A stretch of 64,000 bases of DNA from Paraburkholderia dioscoreae (GCF_902459535.1 NZ_LR699554.1:3224001-3288000), one strand, 5' to 3'; positions 18,431 to 26,981 are shown, numbered from the stretch's first letter. Translations and numbers: made by a program. The notes: generated by a model from the letters alone, not told the origin.

Positions 18431-18742
18431 GCCGTCGCTCCTTTGAGTATCACGTCCGGATCGGCACACAGCCCGTGTCCCGCAAATTTTCGGTGGGAAT
18501 GCAATGTCAAGGGCACGCGCCGCGCGTCCGGATCGACTGGATCCGCTCAGATGCCAAAGTCTCTTGCCCATGACCCGTCACACAGTGGCGGCCGAAATGA
18601 CTGACGTGATAATATCATTATCATAGTCTGCAAATCCGGTTAGCCGTGTGACTCGACCGTCGGCCGAGCGGAAGCGCAGCGAAGGCGCTCTCGATTATCA
18701 CGAGGCTGAAGAGCCAGACATACACGCCGCCAAGGCAACTGC
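18431..18742. other. Divergent promoter region between rpoD paralog and spermidine-synthase-like gene
   Basis: 312 bases between divergent genes. It contains the operator-like palindrome at 18607-18623. No other feature was identified. Confidence 0.5.
18607..18623. promoter_or_regulatory. Operator site A, TGATAA-N5-TTATCA
   Basis: TGATAA and TTATCA are exact inverted arms separated by TATCA, 120 bases upstream of the spermidine-synthase-like gene at 18743. The same arms and spacing recur at 21761-21779 (one mismatch) and 22831-22849. The arms resemble half-sites of Fur-family boxes, but the spacing is two bases longer than the standard Fur 7-1-7 layout, so the binding regulator is unknown. 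Confidence 0.6.
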
Positions 18743-19567
18743 ATGAATCACTCGCACGCTTCCTTCAACGCCTATATGAAGTTTCTGGCAGGGCCGCCAG
18801 CAGACGGTAAGCCCGTCGTGCTGGAAACGGCCAATGCGCTGTCGCTGCACTTCGACCTGCTGGCCACACAGAGCTTCATGTCCCGGCGCGATCCGCACAA
18901 ACTCGTGCTCGGCTATACCCGGACAATGATGGGATTCCTTTTGCTGAAGCCCACTCCCAGCAGAATTTCCATGATCGGTCTGGGTGGAGGGTCGCTGGCC
19001 AAGTTCTGTTACCGGCATCTTCCGGACACACGGATAGTGGCCATCGAAATCGACCCCGCGGTCATCGCGCTGCGCGACACATTCCATATCCCCCCGGACG
19101 ACGAGCGGCTCGAGGTGATCTGTGCGGACGGGGCGGAATACGTCAAGGGCGGCGCCGCACGCCCTGACGTGATTCTGGTGGATGGCTTTCTGGCACACGG
19201 CATGCCCGCGCAGTTGGGTAACGCTGCGTTTTACTCGGCATGCCACTCGCGGCTCGCGGACGATGGAGTGCTCGTCGCCAATTTCGTCGAGGACGATCCT
19301 CTCATTCCCTATTATCTGGAAGAAGCGCGTTCGGCGTTCGCTGACTCGCTCTCCATTTTTATGGCAGAGGATAGTTGCAACTACACGATGTTTGCATGGA
19401 AGGGGGCGCCGAAGCTTCCGTCCCGGGATGCGTTACTCGCACGTGCGCGCACCCTTTCGACGATACATCCGCTGAACCTGCTCGCGACCGCGCGTCGACT
19501 GAAGCAAGGCACGAGTCTCGCCATGAATTGGAGATCCGAACGGAGTCCGGAGCCGGGCGAATGCTGA
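18743..19567 (+). CDS. Spermidine-synthase-like SAM-dependent protein (copy A)
   Basis: The 274-residue protein has the Rossmann core of the polyamine-synthase family: glycine motif GLGGGSLAKF (79-88), acidic VAIEIDPAVI, ICADGAEYV, and DVILVDGF. The N-terminal tetramer domain of true spermidine synthases is reduced and the usual YQ/YY substrate motif is not evident, so it may bind decarboxylated SAM or SAM but act on something other than putrescine. A near-identical paralog is encoded at 20033-20806 and a decayed third at 22934-23344. Operator site A lies upstream. Its repeated association with the Ehr membrane complex suggests a linked role. Confidence 0.7.
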   Translation: MNHSHASFNAYMKFLAGPPADGKPVVLETANALSLHFDLLATQSFMSRRDPHKLVLGYTRTMMGFLLLKPTPSRISMIGLGGGSLAKFCYRHLPDTRIVAIEIDPAVIALRDTFHIPPDDERLEVICADGAEYVKGGAARPDVILVDGFLAHGMPAQLGNAAFYSACHSRLADDGVLVANFVEDDPLIPYYLEEARSAFADSLSIFMAEDSCNYTMFAWKGAPKLPSRDALLARARTLSTIHPLNLLATARRLKQGTSLAMNWRSERSPEPGEC

Positions 19568-19649
19568 CAGCGATTGCGCGACCGCCACCCGCGTGCAACG
19601 ACGCAGCGACTCTCAAGGATCGGGGTAGGGACTTGAAAACTGCCCTAAT

Positions 19650-19847
19650 TCAAGCAGTTTTGCGGCGCGGACGCGCACCAATGGCGCTCTTTGTCTTGTA
19701 GCTAACACCGTGCTGCTCAAGGTAATCGCGGATCAATTGCCGAACCACCTGCGAGGGCGTCAGATCCTGCGCTGCGCACAGTTTCTCGAACGCTTCCTTC
19801 TTCACGGGATCGATTAAAATCGTGAGCCGAGCGCTTTTCGTTTCCAT
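19650..19847 (-). CDS. Small ribbon-helix-helix (CopG-type) DNA-binding protein
   Basis: The 65-residue protein begins with a strand (ARLTILIDP) followed by two helices (KEAFEKLCAAQ and TPSQVVRQLIRDYL), the canonical ribbon-helix-helix layout, and ends with a basic tail. It is probably a dimeric repressor or the antitoxin-type half of a lost pair; no toxin gene is adjacent. It lies between the two spermidine-synthase-like paralogs. A TATAAT -10 hexamer sits on the minus strand at 19877-19882. Confidence 0.65.
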   Translation of the reverse strand: METKSARLTILIDPVKKEAFEKLCAAQDLTPSQVVRQLIRDYLEQHGVSYKTKSAIGARPRRKTA

Positions 19848-19876
19848 GACGGGCAGAGTCCAGATATGTTAATTTG

Positions 19877-19882
19877 ATTATA
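19877..19882 (-). promoter_or_regulatory. Candidate -10 element
   Basis: A perfect TATAAT reads on the minus strand 30 bases upstream of the ribbon-helix-helix gene at 19650-19847. A matching -35 was not clear. Confidence 0.35.
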
Positions 19883-20032
19883 ATACATGGCGGCACGCGA
19901 GTCATCTTCGCGCCATCAAGGCGCCGCCCTCGTTGCCGCGTCCTGCCAGCGCCTTCCTTCCGCGAGAGCACACCCGCGCGAACGGTCCGGGCCGCAGAGA
20001 TGAAACCGTCCGCAGCTAGCGGACAACTTCAC

Positions 20033-20806
20033 TCAAGCTGTCCGTTCATATCGGCTCCAGTTGAATTTTTTGCCGTATTCAATGCGCGTGGCCGTGGCGT
20101 GAAGATTCAACGCGTGCCGCGCCTGAAGCGCACGCGCCCGATCGAGCATCGCTGTGAATGACGGAAGTCCGCCCGCTCCTTTCCACGCAAAAACAGTGAC
20201 GTTGTGCTCACTCCCTTCCGAGGGCGCCAGAGCAACCGCGCCGGCAAAGGCCTCCCAGAGCGAGCGGAGGTAGCGGTGGAAGTCGGGTTCGTCAGTCACC
20301 AGATTGGCCACCAGCACGCCATCGTCGCTCAATCTGCGGCGACAGGCGTCATAAAACGCGCTACTGCCCAACCTGGCCGGCAGGCCGTCGGCATTGAAGC
20401 CGTCGACCAGCAGCACGTCGGGCCGGTGACCCGGCACGGCGACGTACTGCGCACCATCTGCGCAGACCACTGTGAAACGCCCGTCGTCGCGCGGCACGTG
20501 AAACCGGTCACGCAGCGCGACGACATCGGGATTGATTTCGATCGCGGTGATGGCAGTGTCCGGCAAATGGCGATAACAGTATTTCGCCAGCGAACCGCCG
20601 CCCAGACCGATCATGGAAATTCTGCTGGGCGTGGGCTTCAGCAAAAGGAATCCCATCATGGTCCGCGTATAGCCCAATGCGAGAGCATAGGGATCGTGCC
20701 GCAACATCGTGCTCTGCACGCCACGCGCATCAAAGTACAACGACACAACCTGGTCGTTTTCAACGACCAATGGCCGGTTCGGATTTCTCTTTCCTATCTT
20801 GAGCAT
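20033..20806 (-). CDS. Spermidine-synthase-like SAM-dependent protein (copy B)
   Basis: The 257-residue protein is a paralog of the gene at 18743. It has the same glycine motif GLGGGSLAKY, the TAIEINPDVV acidic strand, VVCADGAQYV and DVLLVDGF. A 59-base segment coding for the run before and through the glycine motif differs from copy A at only one base, although flanking parts are far more divergent, which points to gene conversion or a recent duplication. It is the last gene of a leftward operon after the thioredoxin-like (21650) and HPr-like (21139) genes, with gaps of 64 and 69 bases. The ATG at 20806 is preferred; an upstream TTG frame lacks a ribosome-binding site. Confidence 0.7.
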   Translation of the reverse strand: MLKIGKRNPNRPLVVENDQVVSLYFDARGVQSTMLRHDPYALALGYTRTMMGFLLLKPTPSRISMIGLGGGSLAKYCYRHLPDTAITAIEINPDVVALRDRFHVPRDDGRFTVVCADGAQYVAVPGHRPDVLLVDGFNADGLPARLGSSAFYDACRRRLSDDGVLVANLVTDEPDFHRYLRSLWEAFAGAVALAPSEGSEHNVTVFAWKGAGGLPSFTAMLDRARALQARHALNLHATATRIEYGKKFNWSRYERTA

Positions 20807-20875
20807 GATCGGCTGCGAGTCGTGGCGTGATCGGTTGGCGAGTGGAAGCAAAGTGAAATGCCTGCCTACGCCGGA

Positions 20876-21139
20876 TCAGGAGGACGCCTGCGCATGCAGA
20901 ACCGCGGACAGAGCCTCCAGCGCGGCGATTTCGTCGGGCCCCGTGATCAGGATGCGTACGAGCGTGCCCCGCTTCACCCGAAGGGACATGATGGACATGA
21001 CGTCCTTGGCGTTAACGGACCGGCCGTTCGCCATGCAGACGATATCGCTGGCGAACCGCGCAGCACTCACCGCGAGCCTCGCCGATTCGTGCCCGTTCAG
21101 CCCCCACCGGCCATTTATCTGAATCGATGCCTCGACCAA
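20876..21139 (-). CDS. HPr-like protein lacking the phosphorylatable histidine
   Basis: The 87-residue protein has the HPr fold and length throughout, including VNAKDVMSIMSLRVKRGT and the C-terminal helix. At the active site GLHARPA is replaced by GLNGHESA, so residue 15 is Asn instead of His and residue 17 is His instead of Arg. The regulatory Ser46 position is Asp. It therefore should not act as a normal PTS phosphocarrier; a fixed-state regulator or binding partner is more likely. The TTG start is chosen for the AGGGGAG just upstream. It sits in the middle of an operon with a thioredoxin-like and a spermidine-synthase-like gene. Confidence 0.75.
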   Translation of the reverse strand: MVEASIQINGRWGLNGHESARLAVSAARFASDIVCMANGRSVNAKDVMSIMSLRVKRGTLVRILITGPDEIAALEALSAVLHAQASS

Positions 21140-21203
21140 CCCGCTCCCCTTTGCACGTAAATCGTCACAGCCGGCACACTACGCCCAGACACGGCCGCAG
21201 CAT

Positions 21204-21650
21204 TCAATGCATGGAGCTTGCGGCCCTCTGTGCAAGGAAAGCGCGTAACTGCGGATCCCATTCGTCATCCCGCACAGTAATGTCGACCGTGCCGAGCCGC
21301 TTCATATCCCTATCCAGATGAACCGCGCGAAGCGACTTTGGACGCAGCGGAGTACGAAAGAACTTCCCGTCGTCGTCCAGAAACAGACACGGCCGCTGCC
21401 TGTATCGCGCCCCGAAAAGCGAGGTTGTGTCGTGAACATGACGCGCCGATTCCTTCTGATAGACGAAGATGACATTGATCCCGCAATCTTCCAGGCTGTC
21501 GCAGATGTCGGAGAACCGGTACAGCATCTGGAATCCCCGCTCGCCCGCCCGGCCCACACCGATGACAATCAGCCCGTGACGGCCCATCAGGTCTCGCAAG
21601 AACCGGTGCGTGTAGTCATGGGACAAAAGCGAAATACTGGTGTCAATCAC
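21204..21650 (-). CDS. Hypothetical protein, possibly thioredoxin-like fold without CxxC
   Basis: The 148-residue protein alternates strands and helices (LIVIGVGRAG, NVIFVYQKES, RPCLFLDDDGKFFRTP) in a way that resembles thioredoxin/peroxiredoxin-like folds, but no CxxC or peroxidatic Cys context is seen. The family is not securely recognised. The GTG at 21650 is preferred because GGAGGGGAG lies six bases upstream; an ATG 16 codons earlier has no such site. It is the first gene of the leftward operon with the HPr-like and spermidine-synthase-like genes, and operator site B lies 111 bases upstream. Confidence 0.5.
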   Translation of the reverse strand: MIDTSISLLSHDYTHRFLRDLMGRHGLIVIGVGRAGERGFQMLYRFSDICDSLEDCGINVIFVYQKESARHVHDTTSLFGARYRQRPCLFLDDDGKFFRTPLRPKSLRAVHLDRDMKRLGTVDITVRDDEWDPQLRAFLAQRAASSMH

Positions 21651-21760
21651 GTCAATCTCCCCTCCAACGCAGCGCCCCGTCTCGCACGATCCCGGCATTC
21701 AGGTTCGGAAACATGAAAGGCGCTGGTCAAGAACATTCATTATCATTGTAGCGTACTCTA

Positions 21761-21779
21761 ATGATGATCCTATTATCAT
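21761..21779. promoter_or_regulatory. Operator site B, ATGATGA-N5-TTATCAT
   Basis: One arm has a single mismatch (TGATGA for TGATAA), the other is exact, and spacing equals site A. It lies upstream of the thioredoxin-like/HPr-like/spermidine-synthase-like operon. A further half-site, CATTATCATTG, lies at about 21738-21748. Confidence 0.55.
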
Positions 21780-21875
21780 AATATGTGTATCACGGTCAGG
21801 TAGACCGTTACCACCCCGACGGTGGCTTCGGGCGCGGCGAGCGGGAGCGTCAAAAAGCCGCAGCCCGCTACTGCT

Positions 21876-22637
21876 CTAGCGGTCGAGCCGGTAGGTCCGT
21901 CCGCGCAGATCGTCGATTAGCGGCACGATCGCCAGGGCGATCAATAGTGCCGCGAGCGGAGTCGTCGCCGCGTACCCGACATGCCTGAAGCCCACCGCGC
22001 CCGTGAGCCCACCAATAAGGAACAGAGCCAGCATCGTCCCGTGTACTTTCAGCTTCGCACGATTCGCCAGCACGCCGGGCGCGGCGATGTCATCGCGCGA
22101 GGAATTCCAGTAGAAGAGCTTGCCGAGCTCGATGCCGATATCGGTCACGATGCCGGTCATGTGGGTGGTACGGATTTCCGCGCCGGACAGCTTGGTGATC
22201 ATGGCGTTTTGCAAACCCATGATGAAGCAAAGGAGTACGACCGTTGCCGGCACAAACAGCGTTTCCCACAGGGCGAGGTGGCTGCCGAGCAAGCCGAAAC
22301 ACAGGAGCAGACTGGCTTCGATCAGTAGCGGCAACGCGTACTGACTATTCAGCCGCCTGCGCCGCCCCCAGTTGACGAGCACCGCCGAACAGGCGGCGCC
22401 CAACAGGAACGAGATCAGCGACCCGGCGCCTGCCAGGACCAATGAAAAGTCGCCCAGCGCAGCCTGGTCGGCAATCGCGGATACCACACCGCTCATATGC
22501 GACGTGTATTGCTTCACCGCGAGAAAACCGCCGGCATTCGTCGCGCCGGCCACGAACGCAAGCGAAAAACCGAGCTGCCGGTCGCCCCTGACAGTCCGGT
22601 CCTTCCCCGTGAGGGTCCGGAAATAGTCTGCTGGCAT
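21876..22637 (-). CDS. DUF1275 (YoaK-type) integral membrane protein
   Basis: The 253-residue protein has six or seven hydrophobic segments and the family motifs FVAGATNAGGFLAVKQYTSHMSG near the start and IMGLQNAMITKLSG in the middle. It is a member of the DUF1275/YoaK inner-membrane family, whose function is unsettled. The ATG at 22637 is preferred (AGGAG ten bases upstream). It is divergent from the Ehr operon, and operator site C lies between them, so it may belong to the same regulon. Confidence 0.8.
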   Translation of the reverse strand: MPADYFRTLTGKDRTVRGDRQLGFSLAFVAGATNAGGFLAVKQYTSHMSGVVSAIADQAALGDFSLVLAGAGSLISFLLGAACSAVLVNWGRRRRLNSQYALPLLIEASLLLCFGLLGSHLALWETLFVPATVVLLCFIMGLQNAMITKLSGAEIRTTHMTGIVTDIGIELGKLFYWNSSRDDIAAPGVLANRAKLKVHGTMLALFLIGGLTGAVGFRHVGYAATTPLAALLIALAIVPLIDDLRGRTYRLDR

Positions 22638-22830
22638 CAGGTATCGACTCCTGTGTTTGCATGCGCCGTGTCGCACCGGTGCATGCAGGAGCCGGTGCGG
22701 CAAGCTGTTTCTGAAATTCCATGCGTTATGTGAGGCTCGCGTTGTCCATGCCCCGGCAGGACGCGGCGCCGTTTTTCCGCAAATGTCGCCGGAGCAGCAT
22801 CGGTGGAACCATCTCGATAAAGCTGCTAGG

Positions 22831-22849
22831 ATGATAACGCCATTATCAT
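22831..22849. promoter_or_regulatory. Operator site C, ATGATAA-N5-TTATCAT
   Basis: A perfect inverted repeat with 7-base arms, 85 bases upstream of the decayed spermidine-synthase-like gene and the Ehr operon and 194 bases from the divergent DUF1275 gene. Arms and spacing match site A. Confidence 0.65.
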
Positions 22850-22933
22850 AAACTGGTAACTCGATGCACCTTCCGGCCTGGCAGGTTCAGCAACTCGCAC
22901 ACCCGGCCTCGGCAGTTTCCGGAGACGATTGAT

Positions 22934-23344
22934 TTGTCGGCCAATCACCATCATTTCAGGCAGGCGTTAGCGGAACTGTTGAAAGGGCCGCCCGGAAGTC
23001 CCGTGCCCGTGGTAAACGACGGGATGCGCACACGGTCGCTGCGCATCGGTCCATTCGACATCCAAAGCTCGGTGCGCAAGCGCGCCCCGTTCGAACTCGA
23101 CCTCCCGTACACGCGGGCCATGAGGGCCTTCGGGCTCTTCCAGCACGCCCCACGAGACATCCTGATCGTGGGTCCGGGCGGAGGCGTCATTGCCGGCGGC
23201 CTCCATACCCGCGCGAAGGCGTTGACGACATCGCCGGGTCTCGACCTGTGCCGCCACGTCAAAAGAATGGAACATCATCACCGGAAGGACTCCGTTTCGG
23301 GATACCCTTCATCCGGCGAGCCTGCCGTCGAACACGACATCTGA
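22934..23344 (+). pseudogene. Decayed spermidine-synthase-like gene (copy C)
   Basis: From a TTG start, the first 87 residues align with copies A and B: the GPPGSPVPVV segment, LPYTRAMRAFGLF, and the glycine motif IVGPGGGVIAGG. After that, similarity stops in this frame; a short stretch reading FRDTLHP, like LRDTFHIP of copy A, can be seen in the next frame, which suggests a frameshift. The whole C-terminal half is missing because hyfB begins 20 bases beyond the stop. It therefore looks like a truncated relic at the head of the Ehr operon. It could still be translated as a 136-residue protein. Confidence 0.6.
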
Positions 23345-23364
23345 CAGCACCGGAGACAACGGCG

Positions 23365-25374
23365 ATGGAACACCTGCTGGTCATCCACTACGTGCTGCTG
23401 GTCATCGCAGGCTGGCTGGTCGTCAGCGTGCTGGGACTCGCCAGCCTGCGACGGACGCGCGTGGTAGCGCACGGGCTGTTTCCGATCGGCGCAATGTTTG
23501 GCCTGGCTCTGTTCGGGCTGGGTCTGACCGGTGTTTTCGCCGGTCCTCAGGAAATCATCCTGCCGCTCGGACTGCCCGATCTCCCCTTTCATCTCCGGCT
23601 GGATGGCCTGTCGGCGTATTTCCTCGCTGTGCTCGGCGTGGTGAGCACGGGCGTGAGCGCGTTCTCCGCCGGTTATTTCCGCAAGGGCGAAGGCACGCCG
23701 CCGGGATTACTCTGCTTCGAATATCACGTGTGTCTCGCGAGCATGGCGACGCTGTTACTGGCAGACGACGCGTACAGCTTCATGGTCGCGTGGGAAACGA
23801 TGACCGTGTCGGCAGTTTTCCTTGTCATGACCAATCACCGCATCGCGGAGATCCGTCGAGCCGCTTACCTCTACTTCCTGATCTCCCATGTCGGCGCGCT
23901 CGCGCTCCTGTTGTGTTTCGGCTTGCTGCAAGCCAATACCGGCGACTATACGTTTGCCAACATGCGCCAACAGCATCTCGACGTATTCTGGGCATCCGCG
24001 GCATTCCTGCTGGCGCTATTCGGCTTCGGCGCAAAGGCGGGGGTGTTCCCCTTGCATGTGTGGCTGCCCGAGGCCCATCCGGCCGCGCCGTCACCGGTGT
24101 CCGCTCTCATGAGCGGCTTTATCCTGAAGGCGGGTCTCTACGGCATTCTGCGCACGGTGTTCGATCTGCTGCATGTCCAGTTGTGGTGGTGGGGAGTCTT
24201 CGTGCTGGCGCTCGGACTTTTCACCGCCCTGTTCGGCGTCGTGTTCAGCGCGATCCAGACAGACATGAAACGGCTGCTCGCGTATTCGTCGATCGACAAC
24301 ATCGGCCTGATGTTCGTCAGCATGGGACTCGCGATCCTGTTTCGCGCGTACGGCATGAACACGCTCGCCGCGCTCTCGCTGACGGCGCTGTTCTACCAGA
24401 TCGCAAGCCACGCGACGTTCAAAAGCCTGCTGTTTCTCGGCACGGGTTCCGTGCTTCATGCCACCGGCGAACGTAATCTCGGCCGTTTGGGCGGATTGAT
24501 CCGCGTCATGCCGTGGACTGCATGGGCGGCGCTCGTGGGCGCGTTTGCGAGCGCCGGACTGCCGCCGTTGAGCGGCTTCGTCTCCGAATGGCTGTTGCTG
24601 CAGAGCTTTCTGTTCACGCCGGGCTTGCCGAACCCGTTCCTGAATATGGTGGTACCGCTGGTCGCGGCGTTGATCGCGCTGGTAGCCGCGCTGGCGGGCT
24701 ATACGATGGTCAAGTTCTTCGGCATCGTCTTTCTGGGTCAACCGAGGGAGCCGAAGCTGGCGCAAGCGCGCGACGCGAGCCGTTGGGAGCGCGTCGGCTT
24801 CGTCTGGCTGGCGGCGATATGCGTGTTGCTCGGGCTGCTGCCGGTGCAGTTCGTGGCCGTGCTGGACCACGTGACCCGAATGCTGGTGGGAACCGGCATC
24901 GGCGAGGCCGTCGCGCGCAATGGCTGGCTGCTGCTTGCGCCCACCAGCGTAGACCGGGCCAGCTATATGCCGGCGGTTTTTCTGCTGTTCTTCTGCGCGT
25001 GCTGCGGGCTCGCCTGGTTACTGGTCCGCCGTCTCTACCACGGGCGCCTGAGGCGCGCGGCGCCGTGGGCCTGCGGCTATCCGTTCGTCACCGCGCGCAT
25101 GCAGGACACCGCCGAAGGGTTCGGGCAACCCATCCGCGAAATCTTCACGCCGCTATTCAAAATCGAGCGCCGTCTGCCTTCGCCGTTCGACCAACACCCC
25201 GTGTACAGCGTCACCGTGACGGATCGCGCGTGGACCCTGATCTATGCGCCACTGGAACGGCTGATCATGCGCATCGCGGCATTGGCCGGGCGGCTTCAGA
25301 CCGGCCGCATTGCCATGTATCTGATGCATAGCTTCATTGTGCTGATCGTGCTGCTGATGCTGGTGAGACGATGA
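23365..25374 (+). CDS. hyfB: Hydrogenase-4-like proton-pumping subunit B (HyfB/NuoL-like)
   Basis: The 669-residue protein has about 16 membrane segments and belongs to the antiporter-like family of complex I and group 4 hydrogenases. It shows the conserved segments WETMTVSAVFLVM, GFGAKAGVFPLHVWLPEAH and LAYSSIDNIGLMF, with the lysines and glutamate of the proton path. The length matches E. coli HyfB. The ATG at 23365 is preferred, with GGAG nine bases upstream; an open frame 39 codons upstream is non-conserved and overlaps the decayed gene. It overlaps hyfC by four bases. Confidence 0.85.
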   Translation: MEHLLVIHYVLLVIAGWLVVSVLGLASLRRTRVVAHGLFPIGAMFGLALFGLGLTGVFAGPQEIILPLGLPDLPFHLRLDGLSAYFLAVLGVVSTGVSAFSAGYFRKGEGTPPGLLCFEYHVCLASMATLLLADDAYSFMVAWETMTVSAVFLVMTNHRIAEIRRAAYLYFLISHVGALALLLCFGLLQANTGDYTFANMRQQHLDVFWASAAFLLALFGFGAKAGVFPLHVWLPEAHPAAPSPVSALMSGFILKAGLYGILRTVFDLLHVQLWWWGVFVLALGLFTALFGVVFSAIQTDMKRLLAYSSIDNIGLMFVSMGLAILFRAYGMNTLAALSLTALFYQIASHATFKSLLFLGTGSVLHATGERNLGRLGGLIRVMPWTAWAALVGAFASAGLPPLSGFVSEWLLLQSFLFTPGLPNPFLNMVVPLVAALIALVAALAGYTMVKFFGIVFLGQPREPKLAQARDASRWERVGFVWLAAICVLLGLLPVQFVAVLDHVTRMLVGTGIGEAVARNGWLLLAPTSVDRASYMPAVFLLFFCACCGLAWLLVRRLYHGRLRRAAPWACGYPFVTARMQDTAEGFGQPIREIFTPLFKIERRLPSPFDQHPVYSVTVTDRAWTLIYAPLERLIMRIAALAGRLQTGRIAMYLMHSFIVLIVLLMLVRR

Positions 25375-26321
25375 TCACGCTCTCCGGACTGATCTCGCAG
25401 GGGCTCGAAATCCTGCTCGCGCTGGCGGCCGCTCCGCTGCTCACGGGCTGGGTCAACATGTGCCGCGCCCGCTTGCAAAACCGCCGCGCGCCGAGCATCT
25501 GGCAGCCGTACCGGATGCTCCACAAGCTGTTCAACAAGGAGTCCGTGGTCGCCAGCCACGCAAGCCCGATATTCCGCGGTGCGCCTTATGTGGTCTGGGC
25601 ATGCATGACGCTCGCCTGCGCGATCGTGCCGACGCTCTCCACCGACCTGCCGCTCTCGCCTGCCGCGGACGCAATCGCGCTGGTCGGCCTGTTCGCGCTG
25701 GCCCGTGTGACGCTTTCGCTGGCCGCGATGGATATCGGCACCGCGTTCGGCACGCTCGGCGCGCGCCGCGAAATGCTGGTGGGGTTCCTCGCGGAACCCG
25801 CCTTGCTGATGGTCCTGTTCTCGGCATCGCTGATCACGCAGTCCACCTTGCTGACCAGCATCGTCGCCACGCTCAGTCACCGCGAACTGGCCATCTATCC
25901 GAGTCTTGCCTTCGCGGGCATTGCGTTCACGATGGTGTCGCTCGCCGAAAATGCGCGTCTGCCCGTCGATAACCCAACCACCCATCTCGAACTCACGATG
26001 ATCCACGAGGCGTTGATCCTCGAATATTCGGGCCGCCATCTCGCCCTGATGGAATGGGCCGCGAGTCTCAAGCTGTTCGCGTACTCGTGCATCGGCGTTG
26101 CGCTGTTCATTCCGTGGGGGATTGCCGAGGCCGGCAATCCGACGGCGCTGCTGTTCGCGATCCCCGCGCTCTTCGTCAAACTTCTGGTGGGCGGCGCGGC
26201 ACTCGCGATAGTCGAGACGAGCAACGCGAAGATGCGCATTTTCCGCGTCCCCGAGTTTCTCGCCACGGCCTTCCTGCTGGCCGTCATCGGAATGCTCGTT
26301 CATTTTCTGCTGGGGGCATGA
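25371..26321 (+). CDS. hyfC: Hydrogenase-4-like membrane subunit C (HyfC/NuoH-like)
   Basis: The 316-residue membrane protein is the NuoH-type anchor subunit. It contains WQPYRMLHKLFNKESV near the start and the acidic quinone-channel-type loops SLAENARLPVDNPTTHLELTM in part and IHEALILEYSG. It should link the peripheral arm to the membrane arm. The start ATG overlaps the hyfB stop (ATGA), and the next gene begins directly after its stop, so translation is coupled. E. coli HyfC has a similar length. Confidence 0.85.
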   Translation: MITLSGLISQGLEILLALAAAPLLTGWVNMCRARLQNRRAPSIWQPYRMLHKLFNKESVVASHASPIFRGAPYVVWACMTLACAIVPTLSTDLPLSPAADAIALVGLFALARVTLSLAAMDIGTAFGTLGARREMLVGFLAEPALLMVLFSASLITQSTLLTSIVATLSHRELAIYPSLAFAGIAFTMVSLAENARLPVDNPTTHLELTMIHEALILEYSGRHLALMEWAASLKLFAYSCIGVALFIPWGIAEAGNPTALLFAIPALFVKLLVGGAALAIVETSNAKMRIFRVPEFLATAFLLAVIGMLVHFLLGA

Positions 26322-26981
26322 ATGCACGGATTCGCCACGCAGATCATCAACTTTCTGGCCGCCATCCTGCTGCTACTGTCGTTTGCGATGCTCAGCCAGC
26401 GCCGGATCCTGTCGCTGATCCACCTCTACACGCTGCAGGGCCTGACGCTCGTATCCGCCAACCTGGTGCTCGGTTACGTGACCGCCGACTCGCACCTCTA
26501 CATTTCCGCGCTCTTGACCCTCGTGCTCAAGGTCGGCCTGATTCCCTGGATTCTCTACAAGCTCGTGCAGCGGCTCAATGTCAGGACGGATGTCGAACCG
26601 CTCCTCAACATTCCCGCCACACTGCTGGTGGGCATCGTGCTCGTGATCATCGCGTTCAACGTTGCCTCGCCGATCAGTCTGCTTGCGTCATCGGTCGCGC
26701 GCGGCACGCTCGGCATTGCGCTCGCCTGCGTGCTGCTGTCGTTCATGATGATGATCACGCGGGCCAAGGCAATTCCCCAGGTAATCGGTTTCCTCTCGAT
26801 GGAAAACGGCCTGTTTTTCGCCGCTGCTGCGGCGACGAACGGTATGCCGATGATCGTCGAACTCGGCATCGGGCTCGATGTGCTGGTCGGCATTCTGATT
26901 CTCGGCGTGTTCATGTTTCAGATTCGCGAGCAGTTCGACAGTCTGGACATTCATCACCTTGAAAAACTCAAAGATGACTGA
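26322..26981 (+). CDS. hyfE: Hydrogenase-4-like membrane subunit E (HyfE)
   Basis: The 219-residue protein has six to seven hydrophobic helices and matches HyfE in length. It includes an N-terminal NuoK-like part (LIHLYTLQGLTLVSANLVLG) and the helix QVIGFLSMENGLFFAA. HyfE-type subunits belong to the proton-translocating membrane arm. The ATG directly follows the hyfC stop, and its own stop overlaps the start of hyfF by eight bases. Confidence 0.85.
   Translation: MHGFATQIINFLAAILLLLSFAMLSQRRILSLIHLYTLQGLTLVSANLVLGYVTADSHLYISALLTLVLKVGLIPWILYKLVQRLNVRTDVEPLLNIPATLLVGIVLVIIAFNVASPISLLASSVARGTLGIALACVLLSFMMMITRAKAIPQVIGFLSMENGLFFAAAAATNGMPMIVELGIGLDVLVGILILGVFMFQIREQFDSLDIHHLEKLKDD

Noticed and set aside
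18607..22849. Reading the three palindromes as ordinary Fur boxes
   Set aside because: The arms are similar, but the arm spacing is 7-3-7 and not 7-1-7, and none of the controlled genes is an iron-uptake gene. A Fur-family regulator is possible but not supported enough to name.
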